DNA of 64,000 nt from Treponema sp. CETP13 (GTDB lineage: Bacteria; Spirochaetota; Spirochaetia; Treponematales; Treponemataceae): positions 1-64,000 of the forward strand of contig MLPZ01000009.1 of assembly GCA_001885315.1 (NCBI GenBank), read 5' to 3'. A program made the position numbers and the translations under genes. The number at the start of each line of letters is the position of its first letter. Position 1 is the stretch's first letter. Shown in pieces: positions 26,856 to 35,552 of this stretch. Under the pieces are notes generated by a model. The model made no database searches. It was not told the DNA's origin and worked only from the letters and a program-made list of their open reading frames with translations.

Positions 26856-27925
26856 ATTAATTTTACCATATTTAAAAAATATTTTTCTATCAAGTATGAT
26901 GGAGCAATATTTGTTTTATCCTCTGCAGGGTACATTTCTTTTAGTTGTGTGCAGGAATTTAATATTAAATCTGTTCCAACAGTTTTTGCTTTTTCTAAAG
27001 CAGAACCTGATGAAATAATTTTTATACATTCTTCAACAGCAGGAGAGTCAGCCCCTTCTTTTTTTGCACGAGTAAAACAGTTAGAAATTTTGTCCTTATC
27101 AGATGGGTTTTCATGTAGATGAAACAAAACAGGGAGGCTTTTTTTACCTTCAACAATGTCGTCTCCTCTCTTTTTACCTTTATTGCCTGTTGTAAGGTTT
27201 ATATAATCATCAAGAATTTGAAAACCGACACCAATATTTGCGCATATCGAAGCCACTGTATCGGCTTCGCTTTCAGTTCCATTTCCTGCTAGGGTACCAA
27301 TTCGGGCAGCTAGTGATGCTAGTGTACCAGTTTTCATACGAACCATCGCGGTATATTCTTCTGGAGTTGGAATGGTTGTATCATCGTTGTGCCATGCAAT
27401 GTCCATTGCTTGACCAAGATGCAAACGACGTATTTCTGTACTTAATGCTTTGTATAAGTTGTTTTGTAGTGTTGGGTCTTCTATTGTATTAATAATGGAA
27501 AAAGCTTCAAAATACAGCCACGAACCGGCATTTATGGCTGCATCTATTCCATATGTATAATGAACTGCTGGTTGTCCTCTTCGAGTATCAGCATTGTCTT
27601 CTATATCATCATGAATAAGACTTGCTGTATGAACAAATTCGACAAGAGGAACAAGAGTATATGCAGTTTTTGAGCAATTAGAATCTTCGGATTTGCCAGA
27701 TATCATTTCGGAGCATAATACTAAAAGTAGAGGTCTCCATCTTTTTCCACCTAATGTCAAAAGAGAGCGACAAGGATTTATAAGCTCGCTAAAATGTTTT
27801 TGTTTTATAGCAAGAGGAATATTACTAAAAGATTGATCTATCCATAGTTTATTGGCATCTTTGGGTAAATTATTTTTCAAACTATCTTCAATTTTTATCA
27901 ATCTTGATTTATACTGTGTTTCCAT
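26852..27925 (-). CDS. Polyprenyl diphosphate synthase
   Basis: A trans-prenyl transferase elongating allylic diphosphates. The first Asp-rich motif is LIHDDIEDNADTRRG (Asp106, Asp107, Asp110), and the second is QILDDYINLTTG. GGKRWRP binds isopentenyl diphosphate. The sequence does not fix the chain length (geranylgeranyl up to octaprenyl). An ATG at 27925 is preferred to one 51 nt upstream, which would add a hydrophobic stretch; TATATT ends 7 nt before the chosen ATG. The intervening 61 bp also hold the start region of the divergent rlmE. With ispE at 38.8 kb it points to the MEP route feeding isoprenoids. Confidence 0.9.
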   Translation of the reverse strand: METQYKSRLIKIEDSLKNNLPKDANKLWIDQSFSNIPLAIKQKHFSELINPCRSLLTLGGKRWRPLLLVLCSEMISGKSEDSNCSKTAYTLVPLVEFVHTASLIHDDIEDNADTRRGQPAVHYTYGIDAAINAGSWLYFEAFSIINTIEDPTLQNNLYKALSTEIRRLHLGQAMDIAWHNDDTTIPTPEEYTAMVRMKTGTLASLAARIGTLAGNGTESEADTVASICANIGVGFQILDDYINLTTGNKGKKRGDDIVEGKKSLPVLFHLHENPSDKDKISNCFTRAKKEGADSPAVEECIKIISSGSALEKAKTVGTDLILNSCTQLKEMYPAEDKTNIAPSYLIEKYFLNMVKLI

Positions 27926-27986
27926 ACTGTAGAATATAACAAAAAATGCCGATAAAGAAAACACGGATAATAACAATGGAGTATAT

Positions 27987-28595
27987 ATGCCTACTAATAA
28001 ATATGAAAAACCTGATTTTTGGACTCAAAAAGCATTTAGTGAAGGGTATCCTGCTCGATCAGTATATAAACTACAAGAAATCAATGAAAAATTTGATGTG
28101 CTTAAAAAGGGAAGTCAAATTTTAGATCTTGGAGCGGCTCCTGGAAGTTGGACTGTTTTTGCATTAAGATCACTCGATGGGACAGGGCATGTAACAGCGA
28201 TAGATTTAAAACCACTTTCTAAAAAAATACATGATAATAACCTTACTTTTTTTCAAGGTGATATGACTGATGCCGATTTTCGCAATGAAATAAACAAAAA
28301 TGGTCCTTATGATACAATTATATGTGATGCAGCCCCAGCTACAACTGGGAATAAGGTTGTAGACACTGCTCGCTCAGCAGGACTGGTAGAAATGGCTATT
28401 TATTATGCACAAAAAATGCTTAAACCAGGGGGAAATTTTGTTGTAAAAATTTTCCAAAATGGCGATCAACAATCATTTTTAAAATCCTTGCGAGAAACAT
28501 TTACTCAAGCAAAAGGGTTTAAACCTAAAGCTTGTCGCTCAGAATCTTTTGAAACGTATCTAATTGGATTGAATAAAAAAAAGGGCGAAGCATGA
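27987..28595 (+). CDS. rlmE: 23S rRNA 2'-O-ribose methyltransferase RlmE (FtsJ/RrmJ)
   Basis: RlmE methylates U2552 in the A-loop of 23S rRNA. The FtsJ pattern is complete: RSVYKLQEI with the first catalytic Lys, LDLGAAPGSW for S-adenosylmethionine, TIICDAAPATTG with the catalytic Asp, FVVKIFQ with the second Lys, and SESFETYLIG with the Glu. The length of 202 residues is normal. The stop overlaps the following M23 gene by 4 nt. Confidence 0.95.
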   Translation: MPTNKYEKPDFWTQKAFSEGYPARSVYKLQEINEKFDVLKKGSQILDLGAAPGSWTVFALRSLDGTGHVTAIDLKPLSKKIHDNNLTFFQGDMTDADFRNEINKNGPYDTIICDAAPATTGNKVVDTARSAGLVEMAIYYAQKMLKPGGNFVVKIFQNGDQQSFLKSLRETFTQAKGFKPKACRSESFETYLIGLNKKKGEA

Positions 28596-29722
28596 GATTT
28601 ATTAAATTTAAAAAAAACTACAAATTTAATAAAAAAAAGGTTAAAAAATCTTTTGTTTTTTTGATTAATTGTTTGTTTGTAATGGTTCTTATTATGGGTG
28701 GAATCCCAATCTTTAGGGATGCGAAAGATTCTTTTTTAGAACATAAAAACAATAGGCAAGAAATATCGAGTAAACATATTGAAACTGATATAGCTCTTAA
28801 TAAAACAGAATCTACAGTTATCCTCGCTGATGAAAAAGCGTTGCAAAATAATATCTTTTATGGTCAAGGTGGATATGAGTCTCCATCCCAAAATCTAGAG
28901 GGAGTTATTTCGAGTGTAGAAGAAACAGATGCAGCCTTGATTGCAGATGCTGAAATGAATGAATCTCTTAACGATCAAAAGTATCCATCATTAAGTTATC
29001 ATGTATACCGAATAAAAAAAGGTGATATGTTAGGTGTTATTGCCGAAAACTTTGGAGTTACAGAAGATACTCTTATTAGTGTTAATAATATAAAGCAATC
29101 AAGGCTAATTCAAATTGGTCAATATATAAAAATTCCATCAATTGCTGGTGTTTTATATACTGTGCGTAAGACAGGGGAAACTGCAAAATCTATTGCAGCA
29201 AAATACGAAGTTAATGATGACAAATTATTAGCTGTAAATAATTTAAAGGAAGGCGAAACCTTAAAAGCTGGAGCTACAGTTTTTGTTCCAGATGGATTTC
29301 TGGATTGGGTTACTCGTCAAGAAATTAACGGGGATTTGTTTCTTAAACCTATTCATAGGTGGTATTTTTGTTCATCTCCTTATGGGTGGCGTAATAGTCC
29401 ATTTACTGGTAAACGTTCGTTCCATGGTGGAATTGATATGGCTTGTAATACTGGAACTCATATTTATGCAGCTTTGGCAGGAAGTGTTACAACAGCAGGG
29501 TGGAGTAATGTCTATGGAAATTATGTTATAGTAACTCATCATTCTGGATATAAAACATTATATGGCCATATGAGTAAAATATTAGTACGAAGAGGACAAT
29601 GGGTTTCTACAACAACGTGCCTTGGGTATGTAGGTTCAACAGGTATGAGTACTGGTCCTCATTTACATTTTTCGATTTATAAAAATGGTGTATCGACCAA
29701 TCCTGTAAATCTTTGGAAGTAA
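28592..29722 (+). CDS. LysM and M23 peptidase envelope protein
   Basis: A cell-envelope protein with an N-terminal membrane segment (about 22-42), a spacer, two LysM peptidoglycan-binding repeats (about 138-182 and 188-232; YHVYRIKKGDMLGVIAENFGV and YTVRKTGETAKSIAAKYEV) and a C-terminal M23 domain. The domain has HGGIDMAC, VYGNYVIVTHH, YGHM and PHLHFSIY. All M23 zinc ligands (HxxxD, HxH) are present, so it may be an active endopeptidase, or an amidase activator like EnvC/NlpD. It is coupled to rlmE by a 4-nt overlap. Confidence 0.9.
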   Translation: MRFIKFKKNYKFNKKKVKKSFVFLINCLFVMVLIMGGIPIFRDAKDSFLEHKNNRQEISSKHIETDIALNKTESTVILADEKALQNNIFYGQGGYESPSQNLEGVISSVEETDAALIADAEMNESLNDQKYPSLSYHVYRIKKGDMLGVIAENFGVTEDTLISVNNIKQSRLIQIGQYIKIPSIAGVLYTVRKTGETAKSIAAKYEVNDDKLLAVNNLKEGETLKAGATVFVPDGFLDWVTRQEINGDLFLKPIHRWYFCSSPYGWRNSPFTGKRSFHGGIDMACNTGTHIYAALAGSVTTAGWSNVYGNYVIVTHHSGYKTLYGHMSKILVRRGQWVSTTTCLGYVGSTGMSTGPHLHFSIYKNGVSTNPVNLWK

Positions 29723-29780
29723 TATACCTTATGAATAAAAAACTTTTTTTTGTTAGAGAAAATTTTCTGTAATTACTGAA

Positions 29781-30254
29781 TTATTTCTTTTTTAAAGGTA
29801 TATGAGTTTCAAGGTGTTTTATAAAGAAATCAAGATTGAATGCTACAAAAAAAATGCAATAGAATGTCAATGTTACAGCATATATAGTTGTTATAAGGGC
29901 ATATGTGCCTCTGCGAGCTGCTGGTTCTACTAAAATGCCTAATGCAACCATTGTAATAAGAATAATTCCACCTGAAATAATCCATTTTTTCATGGAAACA
30001 TGAGGCATAGGATTTTTTTCTTTGTCTAAGTAATCTGAATCGATTTTACTCATAATTGCAAAGATGTTTTTGTTGGTAAATAACGCTTGTTCAATATATT
30101 CTTCTGAAGAAGCTTTTTCAGCTTTTGATAAAAGAGCTATTCTAGTGCGACATTTTTTACAGGTTAAAAAATGCCAAGTTAAAGAAATAGGCAGATGTTG
30201 GTGTTTATCTAAAGATAAATAAATATTCATATAATCATTACATTTTTTAGTCAC
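29781..30254 (-). CDS. Probable zinc-finger anti-sigma factor
   Basis: 157 residues with an N-terminal HxxxCxxC motif (WHFLTCKKCR: His28, Cys32, Cys35), the hallmark of zinc-binding anti-sigma domains, and two membrane helices near residues 90-110 and 117-140. It overlaps the ECF sigma gene by 8 nt. The pairing suggests it holds that sigma factor at the membrane until a signal arrives. The C-terminal part after the second helix is very short, so the sensing segment must be within the membrane or the loop. Confidence 0.75.
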   Translation of the reverse strand: MTKKCNDYMNIYLSLDKHQHLPISLTWHFLTCKKCRTRIALLSKAEKASSEEYIEQALFTNKNIFAIMSKIDSDYLDKEKNPMPHVSMKKWIISGGIILITMVALGILVEPAARRGTYALITTIYAVTLTFYCIFFVAFNLDFFIKHLETHIPLKKK

Positions 30255-30822
30255 AATTATCTCCTGAAAATTCTTCTAATTTGATTTTGAGTATTTTTTT
30301 TGCTCTAAACACATTTGATTTAATTGTGTTAACAGGGAGTCCTGTAATTACGCTTATTTCGTTATAAGCAAAATCATAGAAAAAATACATATCTAAGCAA
30401 ATTCCATATGTTTGTGGTAATTCTTTAATTGCAAGATTTACCGCTTCTGCAGTAAGTCGTCGTAGCTGTTGTTCTTCTGGTCCATAATCTGTATCAAGCA
30501 TGTCAAAGTTTTCTGATAATGAGGCATATTCAGTTCTTCTGTTTTTAGAATTAATGGCCGTGTTGTATGCAACTCGAGTTAACCATGTGGAAAATTGTGA
30601 ATCGCCACGAAAACTTTTTAATTTTGTGTATACTCGCAAAAAAACATCTTGCACAAAATCATCAGTATCTGCACTATTCTTAAAAAAACTATATCCCATT
30701 GCGCGGATTCGACGTTCATATAAAGATATTATTTCTGCAAATGCAGAATTGTCACCAGCTAATACTTGTTTGACAAGGGAGTTATCTCTATTATGTGGGT
30801 CCGAAGAGAATAATTTTCTCAA
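30247..30822 (-). CDS. ECF-family RNA polymerase sigma factor
   Basis: A 191-residue group IV sigma factor. Region 2 is clear (FAEIISLYERRIRAMGYSFFKNSADTDDFVQDVFLRVYTKL, then FRGDSQFSTWLTRVAYNTAIN), and region 4 ends the protein (ELPQTYGICLDMYFFYDFAYNEISVITGLPVNTIKSNVFRAKKIL). It is followed by its likely anti-sigma factor with an 8-nt overlap and preceded 5 nt away by a small membrane protein gene. The three genes form one unit. Its regulon and signal are unknown. Confidence 0.92.
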   Translation of the reverse strand: MRKLFSSDPHNRDNSLVKQVLAGDNSAFAEIISLYERRIRAMGYSFFKNSADTDDFVQDVFLRVYTKLKSFRGDSQFSTWLTRVAYNTAINSKNRRTEYASLSENFDMLDTDYGPEEQQLRRLTAEAVNLAIKELPQTYGICLDMYFFYDFAYNEISVITGLPVNTIKSNVFRAKKILKIKLEEFSGDNCD

Positions 30823-30827
30823 GAGTA

Positions 30828-31178
30828 CTAATTTTTATTATCGTTGCTTGGGTTATATATTCTATTAAAAATAATAAATCCAATTCCTACTGCTAGTGGA
30901 ATAAGGCCTCCTAATAAGGAGTATGTAATTCCATCTATAGCAATAAATAAAACAGTAAGTACAATCCCTACGGCTGTTAATAAGATCCCAGCAAGTAAAG
31001 AAAAGACAGATAGATTAAATCTTTTTGGTAAATAGTGTCCTGTTTTTATTAAAAGTTTTATTTGGCTATTCCGCCATAATAAATAAAAGAAAATTACAAT
31101 ACCACCTATAGCGATTCCAACGATTGGTATTATTGTAACAATTATTTGTGCTGTTTCTGAACTAGTTACTCCGTTCAT
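30828..31178 (-). CDS. Small membrane protein ahead of the ECF sigma factor
   Basis: A 116-residue protein with three hydrophobic segments (about residues 10-34, 58-80 and 84-105) and a short polar tail. The ATG at 31178 is chosen because GGAG lies 8 nt upstream; the frame is open 36 nt further. The overall pattern (short loop with KTGHYLP between helices 1 and 2) resembles DUF6249-type proteins, but I cannot confirm this. Its location suggests a role in the sigma/anti-sigma circuit. Confidence 0.65.
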   Translation of the reverse strand: MNGVTSSETAQIIVTIIPIVGIAIGGIVIFFYLLWRNSQIKLLIKTGHYLPKRFNLSVFSLLAGILLTAVGIVLTVLFIAIDGITYSLLGGLIPLAVGIGFIIFNRIYNPSNDNKN

Positions 31179-31252
31179 TAAGTTGTCTCCTAAATAGTAA
31201 GATTGTAAAGTCAATCATATAATTTGACACCAAAATTTAAGTTTTGTTGCAA

Positions 31253-31723
31253 TTATTCAAAAAAAATATATTCATCAAAATATAAATTAGATATTTGTCC
31301 CATAACAAGGGTACTATTAAATTGAGTTAATATTTCGGATTTAATAGTATGTTCACTTTTTTGTATTAATTCATCTTGGGTATAATTGTGTATGTATTGT
31401 ATGATGATTTGCTGTAGTTTTCGTGTTTTACTTGAAATTTCTTCAAAAAAAGCAGAATCGTCAGCTGGATAAGGAAAATACGGGGCTATAACCATTGGAA
31501 TAGAAGGAACATCCGCTGTGCTACAACGAATTGTGCCTAGTCCAGTATAGATTTTTGTAGGAGTATCGCTGTTGGTTAAGATTTTATCTGGTGTAGGGTC
31601 TGTTTTTCGTAAATTTTTTGCAGGAACACCTTTTCCTGATGTTAAAGCAATGGCAGTAACTATCAAAAAAATAATAAATAGAGAGACAATAAAAATTACC
31701 AAAGTCTTTTGCATTTTTGTCAT
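31253..31723 (-). CDS. FliL-like flagellar basal-body-associated protein
   Basis: 156 residues with one N-terminal membrane helix (about 7-28) and a periplasmic domain ending in KSEILTQFNSTLVMGQISNLYFDEYIFFE. That ending is the conserved C-terminal pattern of FliL (helix, iN..L..G.V..VyF.eFv). FliL sits around the flagellar stator and modulates motor torque. No other flagellar genes are adjacent, so this may be a second, stand-alone FliL-like protein rather than the one in the main fliM/fliN operon. Confidence 0.65.
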   Translation of the reverse strand: MTKMQKTLVIFIVSLFIIFLIVTAIALTSGKGVPAKNLRKTDPTPDKILTNSDTPTKIYTGLGTIRCSTADVPSIPMVIAPYFPYPADDSAFFEEISSKTRKLQQIIIQYIHNYTQDELIQKSEHTIKSEILTQFNSTLVMGQISNLYFDEYIFFE

Positions 31724-31784
31724 GTTATCATTTTATCAGGGTGCACTGTTTTTTTCAATAAACGTTTTAATGGAATTAATGTAT

Positions 31785-33047
31785 TTAAATTTTTGTCAAA
31801 TATTGGTTAAAAAAAGATCTACTTTTTCCCTTAATTCTTGCTGTGACTTTTATACAAGAGTCTTGCCATTCTTCTTTTATTAACATTCCTGTGGTTCTAA
31901 TTTTTTGTACGAGATCTGCTCTATCTAATGGTATGTAAAATTCTTGTATTTTACCAAATAACTTTTGTGTTATTACTTCTGTGAGCTTTTCAAGTCCTTG
32001 TCCTGTGCTAGCAGATGTCCAAATTGCTTCTGGAAAATCGTGCTTAAGTTGAGTTGCTATTTCTGGAGTAATGACTTTATCACATTTATTTATAACGATT
32101 ATTCGTTCGTTTTTTATTGCATCTATTTCTTTAAGAACATTGATTACTGTTTTATACTGGTTAAATACTTCTGGGTCTGCCCCATCAAGAACTAACAGTT
32201 GTAAATTTGCCCGAGCTGATTCTTCTAGTGTGGATTTAAAAGCGTCAATAAGCGAATGAGGTAAGTTACTAATAAATCCAACTGTATCTGTTAGTAAAAG
32301 TTCAGTTTTCCCTTGTAGAGTTAGGCGACGTGTTGTTGGGTCTAATGTTGCAAAAAGTTTATCTTCGACAAATACATCACTTTCAGTTAATGCATTTAAT
32401 AAACTTGATTTACCCGCATTTGTGTATCCTACAAGAGCAGCAACTGAAACTGTTGTTTGTTCTCTTCGTTTTCGTTGCGTTTCCCTTTCTTTAACTATTT
32501 TTTCTAAATCTTTTTTTATTTTTGCAGATTTAGAAACGACAGCTCGACGGTCTAACTCAAGTTGTGTTTCACCACTCCCCTTTGCGCCAAAATTACCTCC
32601 ACGTTGTTTAGCCATATCTCCATAGGTATGTGCAAGACGGGGTAGGGAGTATTGTAATTTTGCAAGCTCAACTTGTAAAATAGCTTCCTTAGTTTGTGCT
32701 CTCTGTGCAAAAATACGTAAAATAACTTCTTGTTTATCAAAAACAGGAATGTTAGCTAAAACTTCCCAGTTACGTTGTTGTGTAGGAGTTATGTCAAAAT
32801 CAAAAATAATACAATCGGCTTGTATAGCTTCAGCTTCTTTCGATATTTCTAAAGACTTACCTGTTCCAATACCAAACTTTGCAGTGTGAGTAATTCGTGG
32901 AAGTGTAATTTTCTTTACAATTTCCATTCCCAAGGTGTGGACAAGACCTTGTAATTCATCAAGATTTGCGTCTGGTCCACCAATTAATAGTGATTGTATT
33001 GGATTTTGTGTGTTATCATACGTTTTTACAGTATCAGTATTTGACAT
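31785..33047 (-). CDS. hflX: GTPase HflX
   Basis: A ribosome-associated GTPase that splits stalled or hibernating ribosomes. The N-terminal HflX domain contains KFGIGTGKSLEI and ITPTQQRNWE. A coiled-coil linker with RGGNFGAKGSGETQLELDRR is diagnostic of the family. The G domain follows (GYTNAGKSSLLNAL, DTVGFISNLPH, NKCDK). The length of 420 is normal. TATACT ends 7 nt before the ATG and no ribosome binding site is seen, so it is probably leaderless. Confidence 0.95.
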   Translation of the reverse strand: MSNTDTVKTYDNTQNPIQSLLIGGPDANLDELQGLVHTLGMEIVKKITLPRITHTAKFGIGTGKSLEISKEAEAIQADCIIFDFDITPTQQRNWEVLANIPVFDKQEVILRIFAQRAQTKEAILQVELAKLQYSLPRLAHTYGDMAKQRGGNFGAKGSGETQLELDRRAVVSKSAKIKKDLEKIVKERETQRKRREQTTVSVAALVGYTNAGKSSLLNALTESDVFVEDKLFATLDPTTRRLTLQGKTELLLTDTVGFISNLPHSLIDAFKSTLEESARANLQLLVLDGADPEVFNQYKTVINVLKEIDAIKNERIIVINKCDKVITPEIATQLKHDFPEAIWTSASTGQGLEKLTEVITQKLFGKIQEFYIPLDRADLVQKIRTTGMLIKEEWQDSCIKVTARIKGKSRSFFNQYLTKI

Positions 33048-33054
33048 ATTTTCG

Positions 33055-33083
33055 AGTATACGTTATTTAATAGGTGGAAGCAA
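33055..33083 (-). promoter_or_regulatory. Promoter abutting the hflX start
   Basis: On the minus strand TTGCTT (33078-33083) and TATACT (33055-33060) are 17 bp apart. The ATG of hflX lies 7 nt downstream of the -10 box. Confidence 0.55.
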
Positions 33084-33120
33084 GTGCTATAGACGTTTGT
33101 TAAAACACAATGAAAAGCTA

Positions 33121-33150
33121 TTGACCTAATAAGCTCATTTAAGGTAAAAT
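33121..33150 (+). promoter_or_regulatory. Promoter of the rplU cluster
   Basis: TTGACC (33121-33126) and TAAAAT (33145-33150) are 18 bp apart. The transcript would start near 33157, leaving a leader of about 107 nt before rplU. Confidence 0.6.
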
Positions 33151-33156
33151 CAAGCT

Positions 33157-33263
33157 TACGTATGGAAAAGTGGGCTTTAGTCATACCCGTTTCGGCTAGA
33201 GTATACAATTGCAAGTATTTCCCTTCTTGCTTTCCCGCATAAAATATATTTAGAGGTGTTAAT
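33157..33263 (+). promoter_or_regulatory. Long leader of rplU with possible hairpins
   Basis: The leader contains GTATG/CATAC pairing and a second hairpin GCAAG/CTTGC just before the ribosome binding site region. L21 leaders with autoregulatory structure are known in Firmicutes; I cannot say whether this is the same element. AGAGG lies shortly before the ATG. Confidence 0.35.
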
Positions 33264-33629
33264 ATGTACGCACTAGTTGAGTACAAGGGCAAACAGTATA
33301 AAGCTGAAAAAGATGCTCTTATTACAGTTGATAAAATCAATGCAGATGATGGAACAAAAATCGATATCGATACAGTTGTTCTTGTAAATGATGGAAAAAA
33401 AGTAAGCGTAGGAGCTCCTTACGTTAAAAATGCGAAAGTAAGTGCTGTTATAGAAAACACTTTCCGTGACAAGAAAGTAATTGTATTTAAGTATCTTCCT
33501 AAAAAAGGTTTTCATAGAACAATTGGACATAGACAACCTTATACAAATATTCGAATTACGAATATTACAGTAAAAAAAGCTCCAGCTAAAAAAGAAACTT
33601 CTGCAAAAGAAGCTTCAGAAGAAAAGTAG
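33264..33629 (+). CDS. rplU: 50S ribosomal protein L21
   Basis: L21 of the large subunit. Diagnostic parts are MYALVEYKGKQYKAEKDALI, the central YVKNAKVSAVI and the C-terminal KYLPKKGFHRTIGHRQPYTNIRITNI. A tail of about 18 residues rich in Lys, Ala and Glu extends the usual 103-residue core to 121. It starts the conserved rplU-prp-rpmA-obgE cluster. The stop lies 9 nt before prp. Confidence 0.97.
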   Translation: MYALVEYKGKQYKAEKDALITVDKINADDGTKIDIDTVVLVNDGKKVSVGAPYVKNAKVSAVIENTFRDKKVIVFKYLPKKGFHRTIGHRQPYTNIRITNITVKKAPAKKETSAKEASEEK

Positions 33630-33638
33630 AAGTATTTT

Positions 33639-33983
33639 ATGACACAGGTTTTGATAGTTCGATCAAAAAATGGTGAACTGCAATCCTGTTTAGCAGATGG
33701 GCATGCGTGTTTTTCTGTAAAAGGAAAAGATATTGTTTGTGCAGCGGTAACAACCTTGCTACGCACAACTTTAGAAGTTCTTGAAAATATAGATGGCATA
33801 AATGTAACTGCTGATTTAGCTTCACGAGGAAAACTCGTATTTAACGTGGAGCATGATGATTCGATATCAATCGGTTCATTAAACAAAGTAATCTTTGCGG
33901 GAGATTTTTTAGAAACTGGTATGCAAAGGCTTGCCAGGGAATACCCCAAAAATGTTACAGTACGAGTGCAAATTAGTAATTAA
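33639..33983 (+). CDS. prp: Prp-like ribosomal-processing cysteine protease
   Basis: A member of the Prp (YsxB) family, which in Firmicutes cuts a leader off ribosomal protein L27. The active-site His22 (in GHACF) and Cys34 (in KDIVCAAVT) are both present. The length of 114 residues is typical, and the position between rplU and rpmA is the conserved one. The neighbouring L27 has no N-terminal leader to remove, so the substrate in this organism is unclear. Confidence 0.88.
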   Translation: MTQVLIVRSKNGELQSCLADGHACFSVKGKDIVCAAVTTLLRTTLEVLENIDGINVTADLASRGKLVFNVEHDDSISIGSLNKVIFAGDFLETGMQRLAREYPKNVTVRVQISN

Positions 33984-34018
33984 GAGATCTAGGCTTTTGT
34001 CTGGACTGGAGGATTAAC

Positions 34019-34276
34019 ATGGGACGTAAAAAGGGCGGTAGTGGTGCTAAAAACGGCCGCGATTCAAATCCAAAGTATCTTGGTGTAAAAAAATTTGGCG
34101 GTGAATTTGTAACAGCTGGTACAATTCTGGTTCGTCAGCGTGGAACAAAAATACATGCTGGTAAAAACGTAGGCCGAGGAGGGGATGATACTCTCTTTGC
34201 ACTGGAAACAGGAAATGTAGCCTATCAGGAAAGCAAGGGTAGAAAACTTGCTGCAATTATTCCTGCAGAAGCATAA
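34019..34276 (+). CDS. rpmA: 50S ribosomal protein L27
   Basis: L27 reaches into the peptidyl transferase centre. The start [22 protein letters not shown] and the [23 protein letters not shown] core are clear; 85 residues is the usual length. GGAGG lies close to the ATG. The frame upstream is open only to 33980 and holds no ATG, GTG or TTG, so a Firmicutes-type cleavable leader is excluded. A terminator follows. Confidence 0.97.
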   Translation: MGRKKGGSGAKNGRDSNPKYLGVKKFGGEFVTAGTILVRQRGTKIHAGKNVGRGGDDTLFALETGNVAYQESKGRKLAAIIPAEA

Positions 34277-34303
34277 ATTAGTATTTAGTCTAAAATACAA
34301 TGT

Positions 34304-34345
34304 ACCCGAAGGACGCTGCACTAAAGCTGACTTCGGGTTTTTTTT
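34304..34345 (+). terminator. Rho-independent terminator after rpmA
   Basis: ACCCGAAG (34304-34311) pairs with CTTCGGGT (34331-34338), followed by eight or more T. It lies just 21 nt before obgE, so obgE must be reached by read-through or a promoter of its own. Confidence 0.85.
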
Positions 34346-34365
34346 AATATTTTGAAGGATTTTTA

Positions 34366-35493
34366 ATGATTCAATTTGCTGATGAGGCGACAATAGAGGT
34401 TTACTCAGGTAAAGGCGGAAATGGTTGTGTTGCGTGGCGACGAGAAAAGTATATTCCGCTAGGAGGCCCTGCTGGTGGCGACGGTGGTCGTGGTGGCGAT
34501 GTTATTTTCCGTGTAAGGCGTAATCTGCGTACTTTAGCTCATTTACGACATCACCCAGTTTTTAAAGCCAAGTCTGGCGGTGGCGGAGAAGGACATGAAC
34601 GGTATGGCCATAACGGGGAAGATGTTGTTATCAATGTTCCCCCTGGAACAGCATTGCGTGATTTTGAAACTCGAGAACTTATAAAAGAATTTACGAATGA
34701 GAGCGAAGATGAAGAATTTGTTTTTCTTACTGGCGGTAAAGGTGGATGGGGTAACATACATTTTAAAAACTCCATAAACCAAGCTCCTGAAATTGCGTAT
34801 GAAGGAAAACCAGGAGAATATCGTAAATTAAGAGTTGAGTTGAGTATTATGGCCGATATTGGCCTTGTTGGATTCCCAAATGCTGGTAAGTCAAGTCTAT
34901 TAGACTTTTTTACCAATGCACGGCCTCAAATAGCGCCTTATCCATTTACTACAAAAATACCTAATTTAGGTGTTCTTAGAGCAGATGAAGAGCGTGATAT
35001 AATTATTGCCGATATCCCTGGAATTATCGAAGGGGCATCAGATGGTGTTGGGCTCGGATTTCGTTTTCTTAAGCATATATCTCGAACAGCAGGGCTTGTA
35101 TTTATTATTGATTGTGCAGATGAAAACTATCTAACTGCATATGAAAAATTGTCAGAAGAACTTGCTGCTTTTTCAGATGAGTTAGCCAAAAAACCTCGAA
35201 TTATTCTTTGTAATAAAATAGATCAAGAAGAGGCTGTTATTCACGCAGCAGAACTTGTTCAAAAATATAAAGATATGATAGTGATTCCAATGTCTATTTA
35301 TAATAGAGAGGGTCTTGATAAAGTTAGAAAAACTCTTTTAGATCTTGTTACCCGTCTAGAAAACGGGAAAGACTTGGGTAGTGGAATGATAACAGGAGGA
35401 ACTTTTACAAAACCGGTTAAAAGTGACTTTATGGCTACAAGAGCTGCTATCGATGACGATGAGAGAACGCAATATCCTGGGAGTGAAAATTAG
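34366..35493 (+). CDS. obgE: GTPase Obg
   Basis: A conserved GTPase of large-subunit maturation and stress control. The glycine-rich Obg fold fills residues 1-160 (YSGKGGNGCVAWRREKYIPLGGPAGGDGGRGGDV). The G domain follows with GFPNAGKSSLLDF, DIPGIIEGASDG, NKID and SIYN. The C-terminal tail is short and lacks the OCT domain. The length of 375 fits. An AAGGA site precedes the ATG. The gene lies between the rpmA terminator and nadD. Confidence 0.96.
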   Translation: MIQFADEATIEVYSGKGGNGCVAWRREKYIPLGGPAGGDGGRGGDVIFRVRRNLRTLAHLRHHPVFKAKSGGGGEGHERYGHNGEDVVINVPPGTALRDFETRELIKEFTNESEDEEFVFLTGGKGGWGNIHFKNSINQAPEIAYEGKPGEYRKLRVELSIMADIGLVGFPNAGKSSLLDFFTNARPQIAPYPFTTKIPNLGVLRADEERDIIIADIPGIIEGASDGVGLGFRFLKHISRTAGLVFIIDCADENYLTAYEKLSEELAAFSDELAKKPRIILCNKIDQEEAVIHAAELVQKYKDMIVIPMSIYNREGLDKVRKTLLDLVTRLENGKDLGSGMITGGTFTKPVKSDFMATRAAIDDDERTQYPGSEN

Positions 35494-35552
35494 TTTTCTT
35501 TTATTAGATGTAGCATTATATTATATAAATAGTATATTCAGGAGAAAAAATA

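Noticed and set aside
29722-29803. 9-bp inverted repeat (ATATACCTT and complement) between two converging genes
   Set aside because: The arms are 64 nt apart with no T run after a stem, and such matches are expected in AT-rich spacers.
33539-33949. Open frame of 136 codons on the minus strand over rplU and prp
   Set aside because: It is a shadow of two conserved ribosomal-cluster genes with no sign of its own start.
33980-34018. An L27 leader peptide upstream of rpmA that Prp could cut
   Set aside because: The frame is open but contains no ATG, GTG or TTG and is too short, beginning right after a stop.
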